DNA of 64,000 nt from Chersky-840 sp963848335 (GTDB lineage: Bacteria; Actinomycetota; Acidimicrobiia; Acidimicrobiales; UBA8190). The stretch spans positions 620,001 through 684,000 of the forward strand of contig CAWKDD010000001.1 in NCBI GenBank assembly GCA_963848335.1, given 5' to 3'. Made by a program: the position numbers and the translations under genes. The notes under the pieces are model-generated. The model worked only from the letters and a program-made list of their open reading frames with translations. It was not told where the DNA came from and did no database searches. Shown piece by piece: positions 1-9,433 of this stretch; position 1 is the stretch's first letter, and the number at the start of each line of letters is the position of its first letter.

Positions 1-232
1 GAGAAACGACGATAGACCGTCGGGTCCGGAGCCCGAGCCGCCGATTCCCTGATCCCTGCTGAGACCCGGGCTCGGACTCGGGTCCCGGATCTCGGATCCC
101 GGATCGGGATGGGGACTTTCGGCCCTACGTGACCGGCGAGGCCCTGTCATAAGTTGCCAAGGCCGAGCGATCCCCCGACACGGAGACTCCGACGATGACC
201 TCTGACTGTGCCCGTCCGAGGGCGAACCCGCG
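1..232. other. gene-free leader upstream of cydA
   Basis: No supported gene. Positions about 61-115 hold several overlapping near-palindromic copies of ggatc/cggatc spaced about 10 bp, which could be an operator region for the cyd operon, but I recognise no known motif. The upstream neighbour lies outside the window. Confidence 0.4.
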
Positions 233-1633
233 GTGACCCTGATCCTCGCCCGCTGGCAGTTCGCCATCGTCACCGTCTTCCACTTTTTCTTCGTGCCGGT
301 GACGATCGGTCTCGGCTTCCTCGTCGCGGTCATGCAGACCCTCGCCTACCGTCGCAAGGACGCCGGATGGGACCGGCTCAGTCGCTTCTTCGGCCGGCTG
401 TTCCTCATCAACCTGGCGGTGGGCGTCGTGACCGGGATCGTCCTGGAGTTCCAATTCGGGATGAACTGGTCGTCGTACTCGGTGTTCGTCGGCAACATCT
501 TCGGGGCGCCACTGGCCATCGAAGGCCTCCTTGCCTTCTTCCTCGAATCGACCTTCATCGGCCTGTGGATCTTCGGCCGTGGTCGCCTGTCGCCTCGCCT
601 GCACCTCGCCACGATATGGATAGTGAGCGCGGGAACCCTGCTCTCCGCGTTCTTCATCCTGGCCGCCAACGCCTGGATGCAACACCCCGTCGGTTACCGC
701 GTCGTCCATGGCCAGGCGGTGCTCACCGACTTCTGGGCGGTGCTGGGGAACTCCACCTTGTGGGAATCGTTCGCCCACACGATCCTGGCTGCGTTCACGA
801 CCGGCGGACTGCTCGTGCTCGGGATCAGCGTCTGGCGTGCCCATCGGGAGACGACCGACGAAGCCCATCGCTCGGCCTTCGTGCGGGCCGCCGGCATGGC
901 GGCCGCCTTCACCTTGGTGGCCGTCCTCCTCACCAGCGTGGCCGGAGACGCCCAGGCGAGGCTGATGGACAGTCAGCAGCCCATGAAGATGGCGTCCGCC
1001 GAGGCGCTCTACCAGACCCAGAAGGGCGCCAGCTTCTCCCTTCTCACCATCGGCAACCTCTCGGGGAAGCCGGTCTTCCAGATCCGGGTGCCCCACGTGC
1101 TCAGCATGATCGCCGACCTGACCTGGGACGGACAGGTCCGGGGCATCGACCAGGTCCAGCAGGCCGAGGTGGCCAAGTACGGCCCGGGGAGCTACGTCCC
1201 GGTGATCTGGCTGACCTACTGGTCGTTTCGCGCCATGGTCGGAGCGGGAATGCTCATGATCCTCCTCTCGGCGTGGGGTGTGGTGCTCGCCCGGCGCAAG
1301 CGGCTCCTGGCCAGCCGGTGGTTCAGGCGTGCCGCGCTCGTCGGGATGGCTCTGCCGTTGCTCGCCAACGCCACGGGCTGGATCTTCACCGAGGCCGGCC
1401 GACAGCCGTGGATCGTCTACGGGCTGCTCAAGACGGCCACCAGTGTGTCTCCGGTCAGCGCCGCCGACGTCACCGCCACCCTGATCGGCTTCGTCGTGAT
1501 CTACAGCGTGCTCGGCATCGTCGACGCGGTGTTGATGACACGGGCGGCGCGCCACGACCTCGACGACCTCGACGGGCCCGACGGGCACGCCCAGGGCCCG
1601 CAACCTGCGGTCGCCCCCGGGCTCGTGTACTGA
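233..1633 (+). CDS. cydA: cytochrome bd ubiquinol oxidase subunit I
   Basis: Integral membrane subunit that oxidises quinol and carries the three haems of cytochrome bd. The 466-residue product is all hydrophobic helices with the hallmark residues: H17 in WQFAIVTVFH (haem b595 ligand position), the LESTFIGLWIFG helix, and the GRQPW quinol-site motif near residue 388 after GWIFTEA. It is shorter than the E. coli protein (about 520), as expected of short-Q-loop forms. The GTG start at 233 is the first start before the conserved N-terminus. First gene of a tight cydABDC operon, 13 nt before cydB. Confidence 0.97.
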   Translation: MTLILARWQFAIVTVFHFFFVPVTIGLGFLVAVMQTLAYRRKDAGWDRLSRFFGRLFLINLAVGVVTGIVLEFQFGMNWSSYSVFVGNIFGAPLAIEGLLAFFLESTFIGLWIFGRGRLSPRLHLATIWIVSAGTLLSAFFILAANAWMQHPVGYRVVHGQAVLTDFWAVLGNSTLWESFAHTILAAFTTGGLLVLGISVWRAHRETTDEAHRSAFVRAAGMAAAFTLVAVLLTSVAGDAQARLMDSQQPMKMASAEALYQTQKGASFSLLTIGNLSGKPVFQIRVPHVLSMIADLTWDGQVRGIDQVQQAEVAKYGPGSYVPVIWLTYWSFRAMVGAGMLMILLSAWGVVLARRKRLLASRWFRRAALVGMALPLLANATGWIFTEAGRQPWIVYGLLKTATSVSPVSAADVTATLIGFVVIYSVLGIVDAVLMTRAARHDLDDLDGPDGHAQGPQPAVAPGLVY

Positions 1634-1646
1634 GAGGACGACGACC

Positions 1647-2747
1647 GTGCCCTTCGCCGATCTGAACACGACATGGTTCGCCCTCATCGGGCTGTTGTGG
1701 GCCGGCTACCTCTTTCTCGAGGGCTTTGACTTCGGGGTGGCCGTCGTCACGCCGTTCGTCATCTCCGACGAGACCGACCGCCGGATGTGCCTGAACACCG
1801 TCGGTCCGGTCTGGGACGGCAACGAAGTGTGGCTCCTGGTGGCGGGCGGCGCCACGTTCGCAGCGTTCCCCTTGTGGTACGCCCGGCTCTTCAGCGGGTT
1901 CTACCTTGCCCTGTTCCTCGTGCTCGTCGCGCTCATCGTCCGCGGCGTCTCCTTCGAGTTCCGCGACAAAGACGAACGTCCGGGCTGGCGCAAGACCTGG
2001 GACGTGGCGAACTTCGTCGGCAGCCTCGTGCCCGCGGTGGTGTGGGGTGTCGCCTTCACCGACCTGGTCCACGGCATCCCCCTCGCCGCGGACGGTCGCT
2101 ACGACGGGGGTCTCATCGGGTTGCTGCACCCGATCGCGCTCGTGGGTGGTCTGGCCAGCTTGGCCCTCTTCGCCCTGCACGGCTCGGTCTTCCTGGCGCT
2201 CAAGACCACGGGGGACCTGGCCCAGCGCGCCCGGCGCGCGGCGCGCGTGAGCGGTGGGGCCACCGTGGTCCTGCTCGGGGCGGCGCTGGCCTGGGTGGCG
2301 CTCACCGGGCGACCGTCGGTGCCGGGGTCGGTGCCCGTCGTCGTTCCCCTCGTCCTCGGGATCGCCGCGGTCGCCTCGGTGGGCGTCGCCACCCTCCTGG
2401 TGGCCAGGCGCCGCGACGGGTGGGCCTTCGTGGCCACGGGTGCTTCCATCCTGCTGGCCATGGGCGCGGTGTTCTCCCGGATGTTCCCCGCCGTCCTGCC
2501 CGCCAGTAACGACGCCGCCAACGGCCTGACCATCGCCAAGGCCGCCTCGCAGCACTACACCCTGGTGGTGATGACGGTGGTGGCGGCGTGCTTCACCCCT
2601 GTCGTGCTCGCCTACCAGGGGTGGACCTACTGGGTGTTCCGCCAGCGCCTCGTGAGGCCCGCCGCGCCCGGCACCACTCCCGGCACCGGGTCCGGCACCG
2701 CCCCCGGCGGTGACACGGCGCGCGCCGCCCTCGCCCCCGAGGCCTGA
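1647..2747 (+). CDS. cydB: cytochrome bd ubiquinol oxidase subunit II
   Basis: Second structural subunit of cytochrome bd. The 366-residue, multi-spanning product carries the family motif GYLFLEGFDFG at residues 20-30 and the early NTVGPVWDGNEVW segment typical of CydB. GTG start 13 nt after the cydA stop; the C-terminal tail after about residue 335 is a Gly/Thr/Pro-rich cytoplasmic extension. The gene is intact and ends 3 nt before the TTG start of cydD, so the four cyd genes are surely co-transcribed. Confidence 0.97.
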   Translation: MPFADLNTTWFALIGLLWAGYLFLEGFDFGVAVVTPFVISDETDRRMCLNTVGPVWDGNEVWLLVAGGATFAAFPLWYARLFSGFYLALFLVLVALIVRGVSFEFRDKDERPGWRKTWDVANFVGSLVPAVVWGVAFTDLVHGIPLAADGRYDGGLIGLLHPIALVGGLASLALFALHGSVFLALKTTGDLAQRARRAARVSGGATVVLLGAALAWVALTGRPSVPGSVPVVVPLVLGIAAVASVGVATLLVARRRDGWAFVATGASILLAMGAVFSRMFPAVLPASNDAANGLTIAKAASQHYTLVVMTVVAACFTPVVLAYQGWTYWVFRQRLVRPAAPGTTPGTGSGTAPGGDTARAALAPEA

Positions 2748-2750
2748 CCG

Positions 2751-4481
2751 TTGTCCCGGAGCCGGGACCTCGTGGACAGTCGTCTGGTCCGGCGCTCGCC
2801 CGTGGTGCGGCGGGTGGTGGCCGCCTCCGTGGCGGTGGGCCTGGTCTCGACGGCAACGGTCGTCGTCCAGGCCGTCGCCCTGGCCCGCCTCCTCGCCGGG
2901 GCCATGCCCGGGGCCCGCCCCGGTGACCGGACCGTGGAGCTCGCCTTGCTGGGGGTCGCGGTCGCCGTGCGAGGCCTGTGCGCGCTGGGCGGAGAGCTCC
3001 TGGCCCGCCTCGGGGCCAGCGCGGCCAAGGCGGACATCCGGGAAAGGCTGATCGACGCCTCGCTGCGGGGGGCGTCGACAGGTGCGGTCGGAGACCCGGG
3101 AGAGGTGGCGACGCTCGCCGGCCGCGGTCTCGACGCCCTGGACGTGTACGTGGGCCGCTGCCTGCCCGACCTGGTCCTGGCCGTGGCCGCGCCCGTGGCC
3201 CTGGTGGTCTTCGTCGGCGCGCTCGACTGGGTGTCGGGCATCGTCGTCGTCATCGCCCTCGCACTGTTCCCGGTGTTCGGTGCCCTGGTCGGACGGGCCA
3301 GCGTGTCGCTGGCCGGGGACCGGTGGCGACAGGTCGAGGCTCTCGGACGCCAGGTCGCCGACGTGTTCGAGGGTCTGCCCGTCATCCGGGCCTTCGGGCG
3401 CAGCGCCGAGCAGCGGGCCCGCATCGAGCAGGCCGGAGAGGCGCTGCGTCGGGCCAGCCTCTCCACGCTCCGGGTGGCGTTCCTCTCGGCCCTGGTGCTC
3501 GACACCTTGGCGTCGGTGTCGGTGGCCCTGGTGGCGGTGCCCCTGGGGCTGCGGCTGATCGACGGGTCGGTGCACCTCACCTCCGCGCTGGCGGTGTTGA
3601 TCGTGGCCCCCGAGGTCTTCCTCCCCCTGCGCCGGGTGAGCGCGGAGTTCCACGAGAGCACCGAGGGCCTCGCCGCCGCCGGCCGGGCCATGACGCTGAT
3701 CGGAGCCGGCGGCTCCGCCGCCGCCGACGCTCGGGACGACGACGGCCGCGTCCCCGGGGTGCGGCCCCCGTGCGATCCCCGGCGCGTGCCCGTGGTCCTG
3801 GGCGCGGTGGGCGTGGACGTCGTCGGGCGCGACGAACCGGTCCTCGACGATGCCTCCCTCACCGTCGCGCCGGGAGAGACCGTCGTGTTGGTGGGCCCCA
3901 ACGGGGCCGGCAAGTCGACCACGCTCGCCATCGTGCTGGGCTTCCTCTCGCCCACGCGTGGTTCGGTGACCGTCGGCGACGACGACCTGCGCGACGTCGA
4001 TCTGGCCGCCTGGCGCCGACGCATCGCCTATCTGCCGTCGCACCCGACGCTTCTCGGGTCCACGCTGGCCGAGAACCTGAGGCTCGCCAACCCGAACGCC
4101 GGGAACGACGAGCTGATCGACGCCCTGCGCGCCGTGGGGGCGACGGAGCTGTTGGCCGCGCTCCCGTCGGGGCTCTCCACCCCTCTCGGCGACGGAGGCA
4201 GGCCGACCTCCGCCGGGGAGCTCCAACGCATCGCCCTGGCCCGGGTCCTGTTGCGGCCGGCATCCCTGTACCTCCTCGACGAGCCGACCGTGCACCTCGA
4301 CGAGGACGGCGAAGCGGTGGCCCTGGAGGCGCTGCGAGATGTCCTCGTGGGGCGAAGCGCCCTGATCGTGACGCACCGTCCCGCCGTGATGCGTATCGCC
4401 CATCGGATCGTGACGCTGCGTGACGGCACCTTCGTCCCCGGGCCTGCGGGCGCGGCCATCGACCACCGCGTGCCGGCATGA
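2751..4481 (+). CDS. cydD: thiol reductant ABC exporter subunit CydD
   Basis: Half-transporter of the CydDC exporter needed to assemble cytochrome bd. 576 residues: a six-helix membrane domain (about 20-300), then a nucleotide-binding domain with Walker A GPNGAGKST (about residue 383), a degenerate signature SAGELQRIALAR in place of LSGGQ, Walker B LYLLDEPT (about 507) and switch histidine in VTHRP. TTG start 3 nt after the cydB stop. The stop overlaps the ATG at 4478 by 4 nt, so the next frame is translationally coupled. No frameshift. Confidence 0.93.
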   Translation: MSRSRDLVDSRLVRRSPVVRRVVAASVAVGLVSTATVVVQAVALARLLAGAMPGARPGDRTVELALLGVAVAVRGLCALGGELLARLGASAAKADIRERLIDASLRGASTGAVGDPGEVATLAGRGLDALDVYVGRCLPDLVLAVAAPVALVVFVGALDWVSGIVVVIALALFPVFGALVGRASVSLAGDRWRQVEALGRQVADVFEGLPVIRAFGRSAEQRARIEQAGEALRRASLSTLRVAFLSALVLDTLASVSVALVAVPLGLRLIDGSVHLTSALAVLIVAPEVFLPLRRVSAEFHESTEGLAAAGRAMTLIGAGGSAAADARDDDGRVPGVRPPCDPRRVPVVLGAVGVDVVGRDEPVLDDASLTVAPGETVVLVGPNGAGKSTTLAIVLGFLSPTRGSVTVGDDDLRDVDLAAWRRRIAYLPSHPTLLGSTLAENLRLANPNAGNDELIDALRAVGATELLAALPSGLSTPLGDGGRPTSAGELQRIALARVLLRPASLYLLDEPTVHLDEDGEAVALEALRDVLVGRSALIVTHRPAVMRIAHRIVTLRDGTFVPGPAGAAIDHRVPA

Positions 4482-6398
4482 GCACCGGCCGGCTCCATGA
4501 CGGTCGTGACACCCATGACGGGCGGGACACCCATGACGGGCGGGACACCCATGACGGGCGGGACCATGACGGGCGGGACACCCATGACGGTCGGGACACC
4601 CATGACGGTCGGGACACCCATGACGGGCGGGACACCCATGACGGGCGGCGCAGCGGACGTGATCACACGTCGCTGTCGGTGAGCAGGAGCCTCGTGGCAC
4701 TTTCGCCTCGTCGGCTCCTGCCGTCGGTGGCGTCGGGTGTGGCCTCGGCGGCCTGCGGTATCGGCCTGCTCGGCACCTCCGGGTGGCTGATCACGCGCGC
4801 GTCGCAGCGCCCCCCGGTATTCGTCCTCAGCATCGCCATCGGATCGGTGCAGGCCTTCGCCCTGGGGCGCGGCATCTTCCGCTACCTCCAGCGCCTCGCC
4901 GTCCACGATCTCTCCCTCGAAGTGCTCGGCACACTTCGGCTCCGCCTCTTCGACATCCTCGAACCGCTCGTCCCGGGCGGTCTGCAGGTCACACGGACGC
5001 GGAGACGTGGTCAGCGGCTTCGTCGCCGACGCCGAGCTGGTGGCCGAGGGGCTGTCCAGGACCGTCACCGCCGCCGTGGACGTGAGCGCCAGCATCGTGC
5101 TGGGCGCTCTGGTCGCCTGCCTCGTCGAGCCTGCCGAGGGTGCCGTCCTGATGGCTGGGGCCCTGGGCGTGGTGCTGGTGGCGCTCGCCGGCGCCCGCCT
5201 GGGGCGCGCCGGCGCCGAGCGGGAGGCCGAGGCCCGAGCCGAGCTGGCCGGCTCGGTGATCGAGACGGTACGCGCCGCGCCCGAGCTCGTCGCGTACGGG
5301 CGGGAGGATCTGGTGCGGCACCGGTTGGAGGCCGTACGCCGTCGGTCGACGTCGGCGGCGCTGCGCCGGGCCCTCGGGGTCGGGCTGGGGCGGACCGCGG
5401 TGACGTGGGTGGCGGGTGCCACGCTCGTGGCCATCGTCGCCGTCGGTCTCGAAGCGGTCGACGCCCACCAGGTGTCGGGGGTGATGCTCGCCGTCGTCGC
5501 CTTCGTGGCGTTGGCGGTGTTCGACCAGTGCGCCGCCCTCCCGGTCGTGCTCGCCGATGCCGGGGCGGGCGACCAGGCGGCGCGCCGTCTCGGCCGGCTC
5601 GGCGAGCTGGAGCCTCCGGTGCGGGACGTGGAGGCCGACCGGGGCCGGCACGACGGCCACGACGGCCATGCGCGCGCCGCGCTCGAGCACGACGGCCATG
5701 CGCGCGCCGCGCTCGAGCACGTGGACCTCGTCACCGACGGGACGGGCATCCTCCGGGACGTGTCGCTGCAGGTGGGCGCCGGCCGCCGCGTGGCGCTGGT
5801 CGGGCACAACGGGTCGGGCAAGACCAGCGCGGTCCACACGCTGCTGCACTTCGTGGAGTGCTCGGCAGGGCGCGCCTCGATCGGCGGGGTCGACGTGCGC
5901 GACCTGACGCGGACCGGCATCGCCCGGCACGTGGGGTGGATGGCGGAGGAGACCCACCTGTTCGCCGCGTCCCTCGGGGAGAACCTGCGCCTCGGACGGC
6001 CCGATGCCGACGACGAGCAGTGCGTGACGGTCCTCGAGCGCGTCGGCCTCGAGGGGTGGTACGGCGCGCTTGCCGACGGCCTCGACACCGTGCTCGGGTT
6101 CGGGGGACGGCCGGTCAGCGCCGGCGAACGACAGAGACTGGGCTTGGCCAGGGCGATCCTGGCCGGAGGCTCGGTGCTCCTGCTCGACGAGCCCACCGCG
6201 CATGTCGATCCCTCGTCGACAGGACGGGTCCTGACCGAGCTCCTCGATGCGGCCGGGCCGCGTTCGGTGCTGGTGGTGAGCCACGAACCCGACATCGACC
6301 GCTACGTCGACGAGGTGGTCACCCTGGAGTCCGGCCGCGTCGTGGGCCGGATGGTCACGGGCATCGTTCCCCGACGGTCCTTCGCCGGCCCCACCTAA
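4478..6398 (+). CDS. cydC: thiol reductant ABC exporter subunit CydC (one frameshift)
   Basis: Partner half-transporter of CydD. The ATG at 4478 overlaps the cydD stop, but the first 50-odd residues are a tandem (HDGRDT) repeat; a GTG at 4679 in the same frame starts the conserved membrane domain (VSRSLVALSPRRLLPS) and is a plausible true start. The frame breaks once at about 4990-5005 and resumes as GDVVSGFVADAEL. NBD: Walker A GHNGSGKTS, signature SAGERQRLGLARAIL, Walker B VLLLDEPTAH, switch VVSHE. A 30-bp duplication lies in the linker between the membrane domain and NBD. Confidence 0.9.
4496..4648 (+). repeat. 18-bp tandem repeat at the cydD/cydC junction
   Basis: Eight and a half copies of an 18-bp unit (catgacgggcgggacacc and variants with ggtcgg), one of them shortened to 15 bp (4550-4564). 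In the cydC frame it encodes HDGRDT repeats; every copy also carries an ATG in another frame, giving MTGGTP repeats. Both full and shortened units are multiples of three, so the cydC frame is kept. Confidence 0.95.
5661..5720 (+). repeat. perfect 30-bp tandem duplication in cydC
   Basis: Two identical adjacent 30-bp units (5661-5690 and 5691-5720) encoding DGHARAALEH twice, just before the nucleotide-binding domain of CydC. The period keeps the reading frame. Confidence 0.97.
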
Positions 6399-6401
6399 CC
6401 T
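6396..6401 (+). promoter_or_regulatory. -10 hexamer TAACCT of tag
   Basis: TANNNT hexamer overlapping the cydC stop and ending 6 nt before GTG 6408, the spacing of a leaderless actinobacterial promoter. No clear -35. Confidence 0.5.
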
Positions 6402-6407
6402 GTGGGC

Positions 6408-7010
6408 GTGGACAGTGCCTCCCGCACCGACGGCACCTGCGCCTGGGCCACGAGCAGTCCCCAGATGCGCGCCTACCACGACCTGGAATGGGGCGTGCCC
6501 GGTGCGCGACGACCGGGGCCTGTTCGAGCTCCTCACGCTCGAAGGGGCGCAGGCCGGGCTGTCGTGGTCCATCGTGCTGGCCAAGCGCACGGGCTACCGC
6601 AGCGCCTTCGCCGGCTTCGCCCCGGACCTCGTGGCCCGCTTCGACGACGCCGACGTCGAGCGCCTCGTGGCCGACCCGTCCATCGTCCGCAACCGCCAGA
6701 AGATCGAGTCCACGGTGTCCAACGCCCGCGTCATCGACGCCATGCACCGGGCCGGCGAGACCCTCGGTCGAGCTGGTGTGGTCCTTCGTCTCCGACGTGA
6801 CCCTTCACCACGCGTATGCCGAGCTCGCCGAGCTCCCCTCCCGACGCCGACGTCGAAGGCCTGAGCGCCGAGCTGCGCCGCCGCGGGCTGCGCTTCGTGG
6901 GCCCCGTGACGTGCTACTCGACCATGCAGGCGGCGGGGCTCGTCAACGACCACGTGACGTCGTGCCCCCGGTGGGAGGAGCTGGGCGGGAAGGTAGGGTC
7001 GACGCCGTGA
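6408..7010 (+). pseudogene. tag: DNA-3-methyladenine glycosylase I (frameshifted)
   Basis: Base-excision repair enzyme removing 3-methyladenine. Read across three breaks (about 6500, 6767 and 6838) the product follows Tag closely: TCAWATSSPQMRAYHDLEWG with the zinc ligands C and H, catalytic glutamate in LEGAQAGLSW, the NRQKIESTVSNARV helix, VWSFVSD, then FVGPVTCYSTMQAAGLVNDH with the C-terminal H and C ligands (HVTSC). GTG 6408 is chosen over 6402 because a -10 hexamer ends 6 nt upstream. Breaks are single-base, for example one extra g after GVP, so sequencing error is likelier than decay. Confidence 0.85.
6994..6999 (+). promoter_or_regulatory. -10 hexamer TAGGGT of the small acidic gene
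   Basis: TANNNT ending 7 nt before GTG 7007; fits a leaderless transcript that starts inside the 3' end of tag. Confidence 0.5.
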
Positions 7011-7187
7011 CCGGCCCTCGCTCCCGCACCCGGGCGACAGCGACGCCGAGGCCTCCGGCCGACGCGCGCCGAGCCCGTCCCGAGCACGGCAGCGAGGAGG
7101 AGATCGACGAGGCGAGCGACGAGTCGTTCCCCGCCAGCGACGCGCCCCAGTGGTGGTCGGGCGAGTCCCGACGACCCCGACACCTGA
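7007..7187 (+). CDS. small acidic conserved protein (one frameshift)
   Basis: About 60 residues with the core EEEIDEASDESFPASDAPQWW. The E/D-EAS-ESFPASD pattern resembles a small uncharacterised protein family found in many actinobacteria and proteobacteria; I know no function. The GTG overlaps the tag stop and has its own -10 hexamer. The frame slips at the ccc near 7167, after which the alternative frame gives SPDDPDT and a stop at 7185-7187, leaving 15 nt before the next gene. Confidence 0.55.
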
Positions 7188-7202
7188 CCCGGCCGGCCTC
7201 CC

Positions 7203-8043
7203 GTGCGCATCGGCGTCACCGCCGCCCTCACCGACCGGTCGATGCCCGTCGACGACTTCGCCCGTGCCGTCGAGGAGCGCGGCTACGACTCGCTGTACCT
7301 GCCCGAGCACACGCACCTGCCGGTGGCCCTCGCCACTCCGCCCGCACTGGTGAAGGGCGTGCACCTCGACGACTACAGGCGCAGCGTCGACCCCTTCGTG
7401 TCGCTGGCCGCCGCGGCCGCGGTGACCGACCGCATCCTGCTCGGCACCGGCGTCGCCCTCGTGGCCCAGCACGACCCCATCGTCCTGGCCAAGCAGATCG
7501 CCACCCTCGACCGGCTGTCGGGGGGCCGCTTCGTGCTCGGCATGGGATACGGCTGGAACCGCGACGAGGCCGCCGACCACGGCGTGGACTTCGCCCAGCG
7601 GCGCGCCGTGGCCCGGGAGAAGGTCCTGTGCATGCAGGCGCTGTGGTCCGAGGACGAGGCCGAGTTCCACGGCGTGCACGTGTCGCTGCCGCCGTCGTTC
7701 TCGTGGCCCAAGCCGGTGCAGCAGCCCCGGGTCCGGACCCTCGTCGGCGGCGGGGCGGGGCCGTCGCTGTTCGCGGCCATCGCCGAGTACGCGGACGGGT
7801 GGATGCCCATCGGCGGGGCGGGCATCGGCGCCGCCCTCGACGAGCTGCGCGCGCGCCTTCGCGGCGGCGGGTCGCGATCCCGGCACCCTCGAGGTGGTCC
7901 CCTTCGGCACCGTTCCCGACGAGGGCAAGCTGGCGCACTACGCGTCGATCGGGTGCACCGAGGTGGTGCTGCGCGTCCCCTCGGGGCCCGGCCACGAGAT
8001 GCTGGGCGTGCTCGACGACTACACGCGCTTTCTGCCCGGCTGA
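7203..8043 (+). CDS. LLM class F420-dependent oxidoreductase (one frameshift)
   Basis: Luciferase-like (beta/alpha)8-barrel oxidoreductase of the TIGR03619-like actinobacterial type, probably using F420 or FMN. Features: MRIGVTAALTDRSMPVDDFA start, LPEHTHLP, the LLGTGVALVAQHDPIVLAKQ strand-helix, GGRFVLGMGYGWNRDEAADHG (cofactor phosphate loop) and SWPKPVQQPR. The frame breaks near 7860; the conserved end (EVVPFGTVPDEGKL, GVLDDYTRFLPG) continues in another frame to the stop at 8041-8043. Substrate unknown. Convergent with the LLM gene at 8127. Confidence 0.87.
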
Positions 8044-8070
8044 GCCTGGCGCCTGAGGCCCGGCTGAGCC
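8034..8070 (+). repeat. stop-spanning 13-bp direct repeat after the LLM gene
   Basis: gcccggctgagcc occurs at 8034-8046, covering the stop codon, and again at 8058-8070. The 24-bp period puts a second stop in frame eight codons later (LPG*...RPG*). Confidence 0.85.
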
Positions 8071-8126
8071 CGGTTCCGAGGCCGGTGGCCCCGTCGTGAG
8101 GCGGCCTCGCGGCCTCTCCGGACGGG

Positions 8127-9064
8127 TCAGAGAGGCGCCAGCAGCTCCCCGGCGCGGCGCACGGCGTCGGCGCCCGAGGTGGGCATGTTGAAGATGAAGT
8201 AGTCCACGCCCGCCGCGGCCAGCTCCTCGACCTGGGCGACGATCTCGTCCTCGGTCCCCACGTTGAAGCCGCCGGCGTGCGTCGCCCGCCGCGCTGCCGC
8301 AGGAGCTCCCACGTCGCCCTCGGTCTCCTCGGCGGAGTCGGTGAGCACGAGCGTGCTCAGCACGGCTGACCGTGATCGACGCCGGGTCGCGTCCCACGGC
8401 CTCGCAGTGCTCGCGCAGCACGCGCCACCTTGTGCCGCGATGGTGGCCGCGTCGCCGAAGATGTTGCAGTAGTCGGCGTAGCGCGCCACCAGTCGCAGCG
8501 TGCGCTTCTCGCCGCCACCGCCGATGAGGATGGGCGGCCCGCCGGGCTGGACCGGGCGCGGGGAGGTTCCTCGCCTCGTGCACCTGAGTAGTAGCGGCCC
8601 TCGAAGGTGGCGGCCTCGTCGCGGAACATGGCCCGGCAGATCTGCACCGCCTCCTCGAGCCGGTCCATCCGCTCGCCCACGGGGGGGAAGTCCACCCCCA
8701 GGCCCTCGTGCTCGACGTCGTACCAGGCGGCGCCGATGCCGAGCATGGCCCGCCCGGCGCTGATGACGTCGAGGGTGGTGACGATCTTGGCCAGGAGGGC
8801 GGGGTTGCGGTAGGTGACGCCGGTCACCATGGTGCCCAACCTGATCCGGCTGGTGCGCGCCGCCAGGCCCCCGAGCAGCGTGTAGGACTCCAGCATGGGC
8901 TCGGAGGGCCCACCCAGCGGCGGGAGTTGGTAGAAGTGGTCCATCACCCACACCGACTCGAAGCCCGAGTCCTCGGCGGCCACCGCCTGCTCGGCCACGG
9001 CCTCGAAGAGCTGGTCGTCGGGCACGCCGAGGGTGAAGTTGGGGATCTGGAGTCCGATTCGCAT
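8127..9064 (-). pseudogene. LLM class F420-dependent oxidoreductase (frameshifted)
   Basis: Second luciferase-like oxidoreductase. The intact N-terminal 170 residues show MRIGLQIPNFTLGVPDDQLFE, WVMDHFYQLPPLGGPSEPMLES, LGTMVTGVTYRNPALLAKIV and GRAMLGIGAAWYDVEHEGLG. From about 8590 to 8360 the coding frame changes about four times (expected PPILIGGGGEKRTLRLVARYA, then REHCEAVGRDPASITVS, then VLSTLVLTDSAEE), and the last 70 residues (EDEIVAQVEELAAAGVDYFI) are intact. ATG 9064 is chosen because the family motif MRIGLQ begins there rather than at 9097. Substrate unknown. Confidence 0.85.
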
Positions 9065-9109
9065 GGCCCGATCATGCTCGACTCGGCGCCGCCGCACCGG
9101 CCGGGAGAC

Positions 9110-9433
9110 CTACCAGGCGGCGTTGAGCCCTTGCAGCTCCAACAGGTAGGCGCGGTCCTGGTCGCTCAGGTCGACGAACTGGGCCCCGATCCTCAGGGCG
9201 CCGTCGTTGGCGGGCCGGGAATTCCGGATCTCCCCCCGCATGTGCACCGACACGAAGATGAGTTGGCCTTCGATGGCCTCGGGAGGGGGGTCGGAGAGCT
9301 CGAGCCCGACTCCCAGCGAGGAGATGTCGACCACACGACAGTCCCGCCAGCGCTTGGCCTGCTCGGACTCGACGACGTAGGTGCCGCTCCAGTTGGCGAA
9401 CTGGCGGGGGAGCGAACGCCGGAGCTGGCTCAC
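9110..9433 (-). CDS. PilZ domain c-di-GMP-binding protein
   Basis: Stand-alone 107-residue PilZ domain. Both halves of the nucleotide-binding signature are present: RSLPR at residues 6-10 (RxxxR) and DISSLG at 36-41 (D/NxSxxG), followed by the barrel strands GQLIFVSVHMRGEIRNSR and ALRIGAQFVDLSDQDRAYLLEL. It should act as a cytoplasmic c-di-GMP receptor; its output partner is not evident from the neighbours. c-di-GMP makers and breakers lie at 56-59 kb in this window. GTG start; intact. Confidence 0.85.
   Translation of the reverse strand: MSQLRRSLPRQFANWSGTYVVESEQAKRWRDCRVVDISSLGVGLELSDPPPEAIEGQLIFVSVHMRGEIRNSRPANDGALRIGAQFVDLSDQDRAYLLELQGLNAAW

Noticed and set aside
125..1687. Minus-strand 520-codon frame opposite cydA
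   Set aside because: Antisense shadow of cydA; composition is charged and low complexity.
4496..4648. Possible CRISPR array
   Set aside because: Units are directly contiguous 18-mers with no unique spacers; it is a coding tandem repeat.
1470..4700. Minus-strand open frame of 1076 codons opposite cydB and cydD
   Set aside because: High-GC shadow frame: repetitive Arg/Gly/His/Asp-rich product, no domain, and the plus strand carries clear cyd genes.
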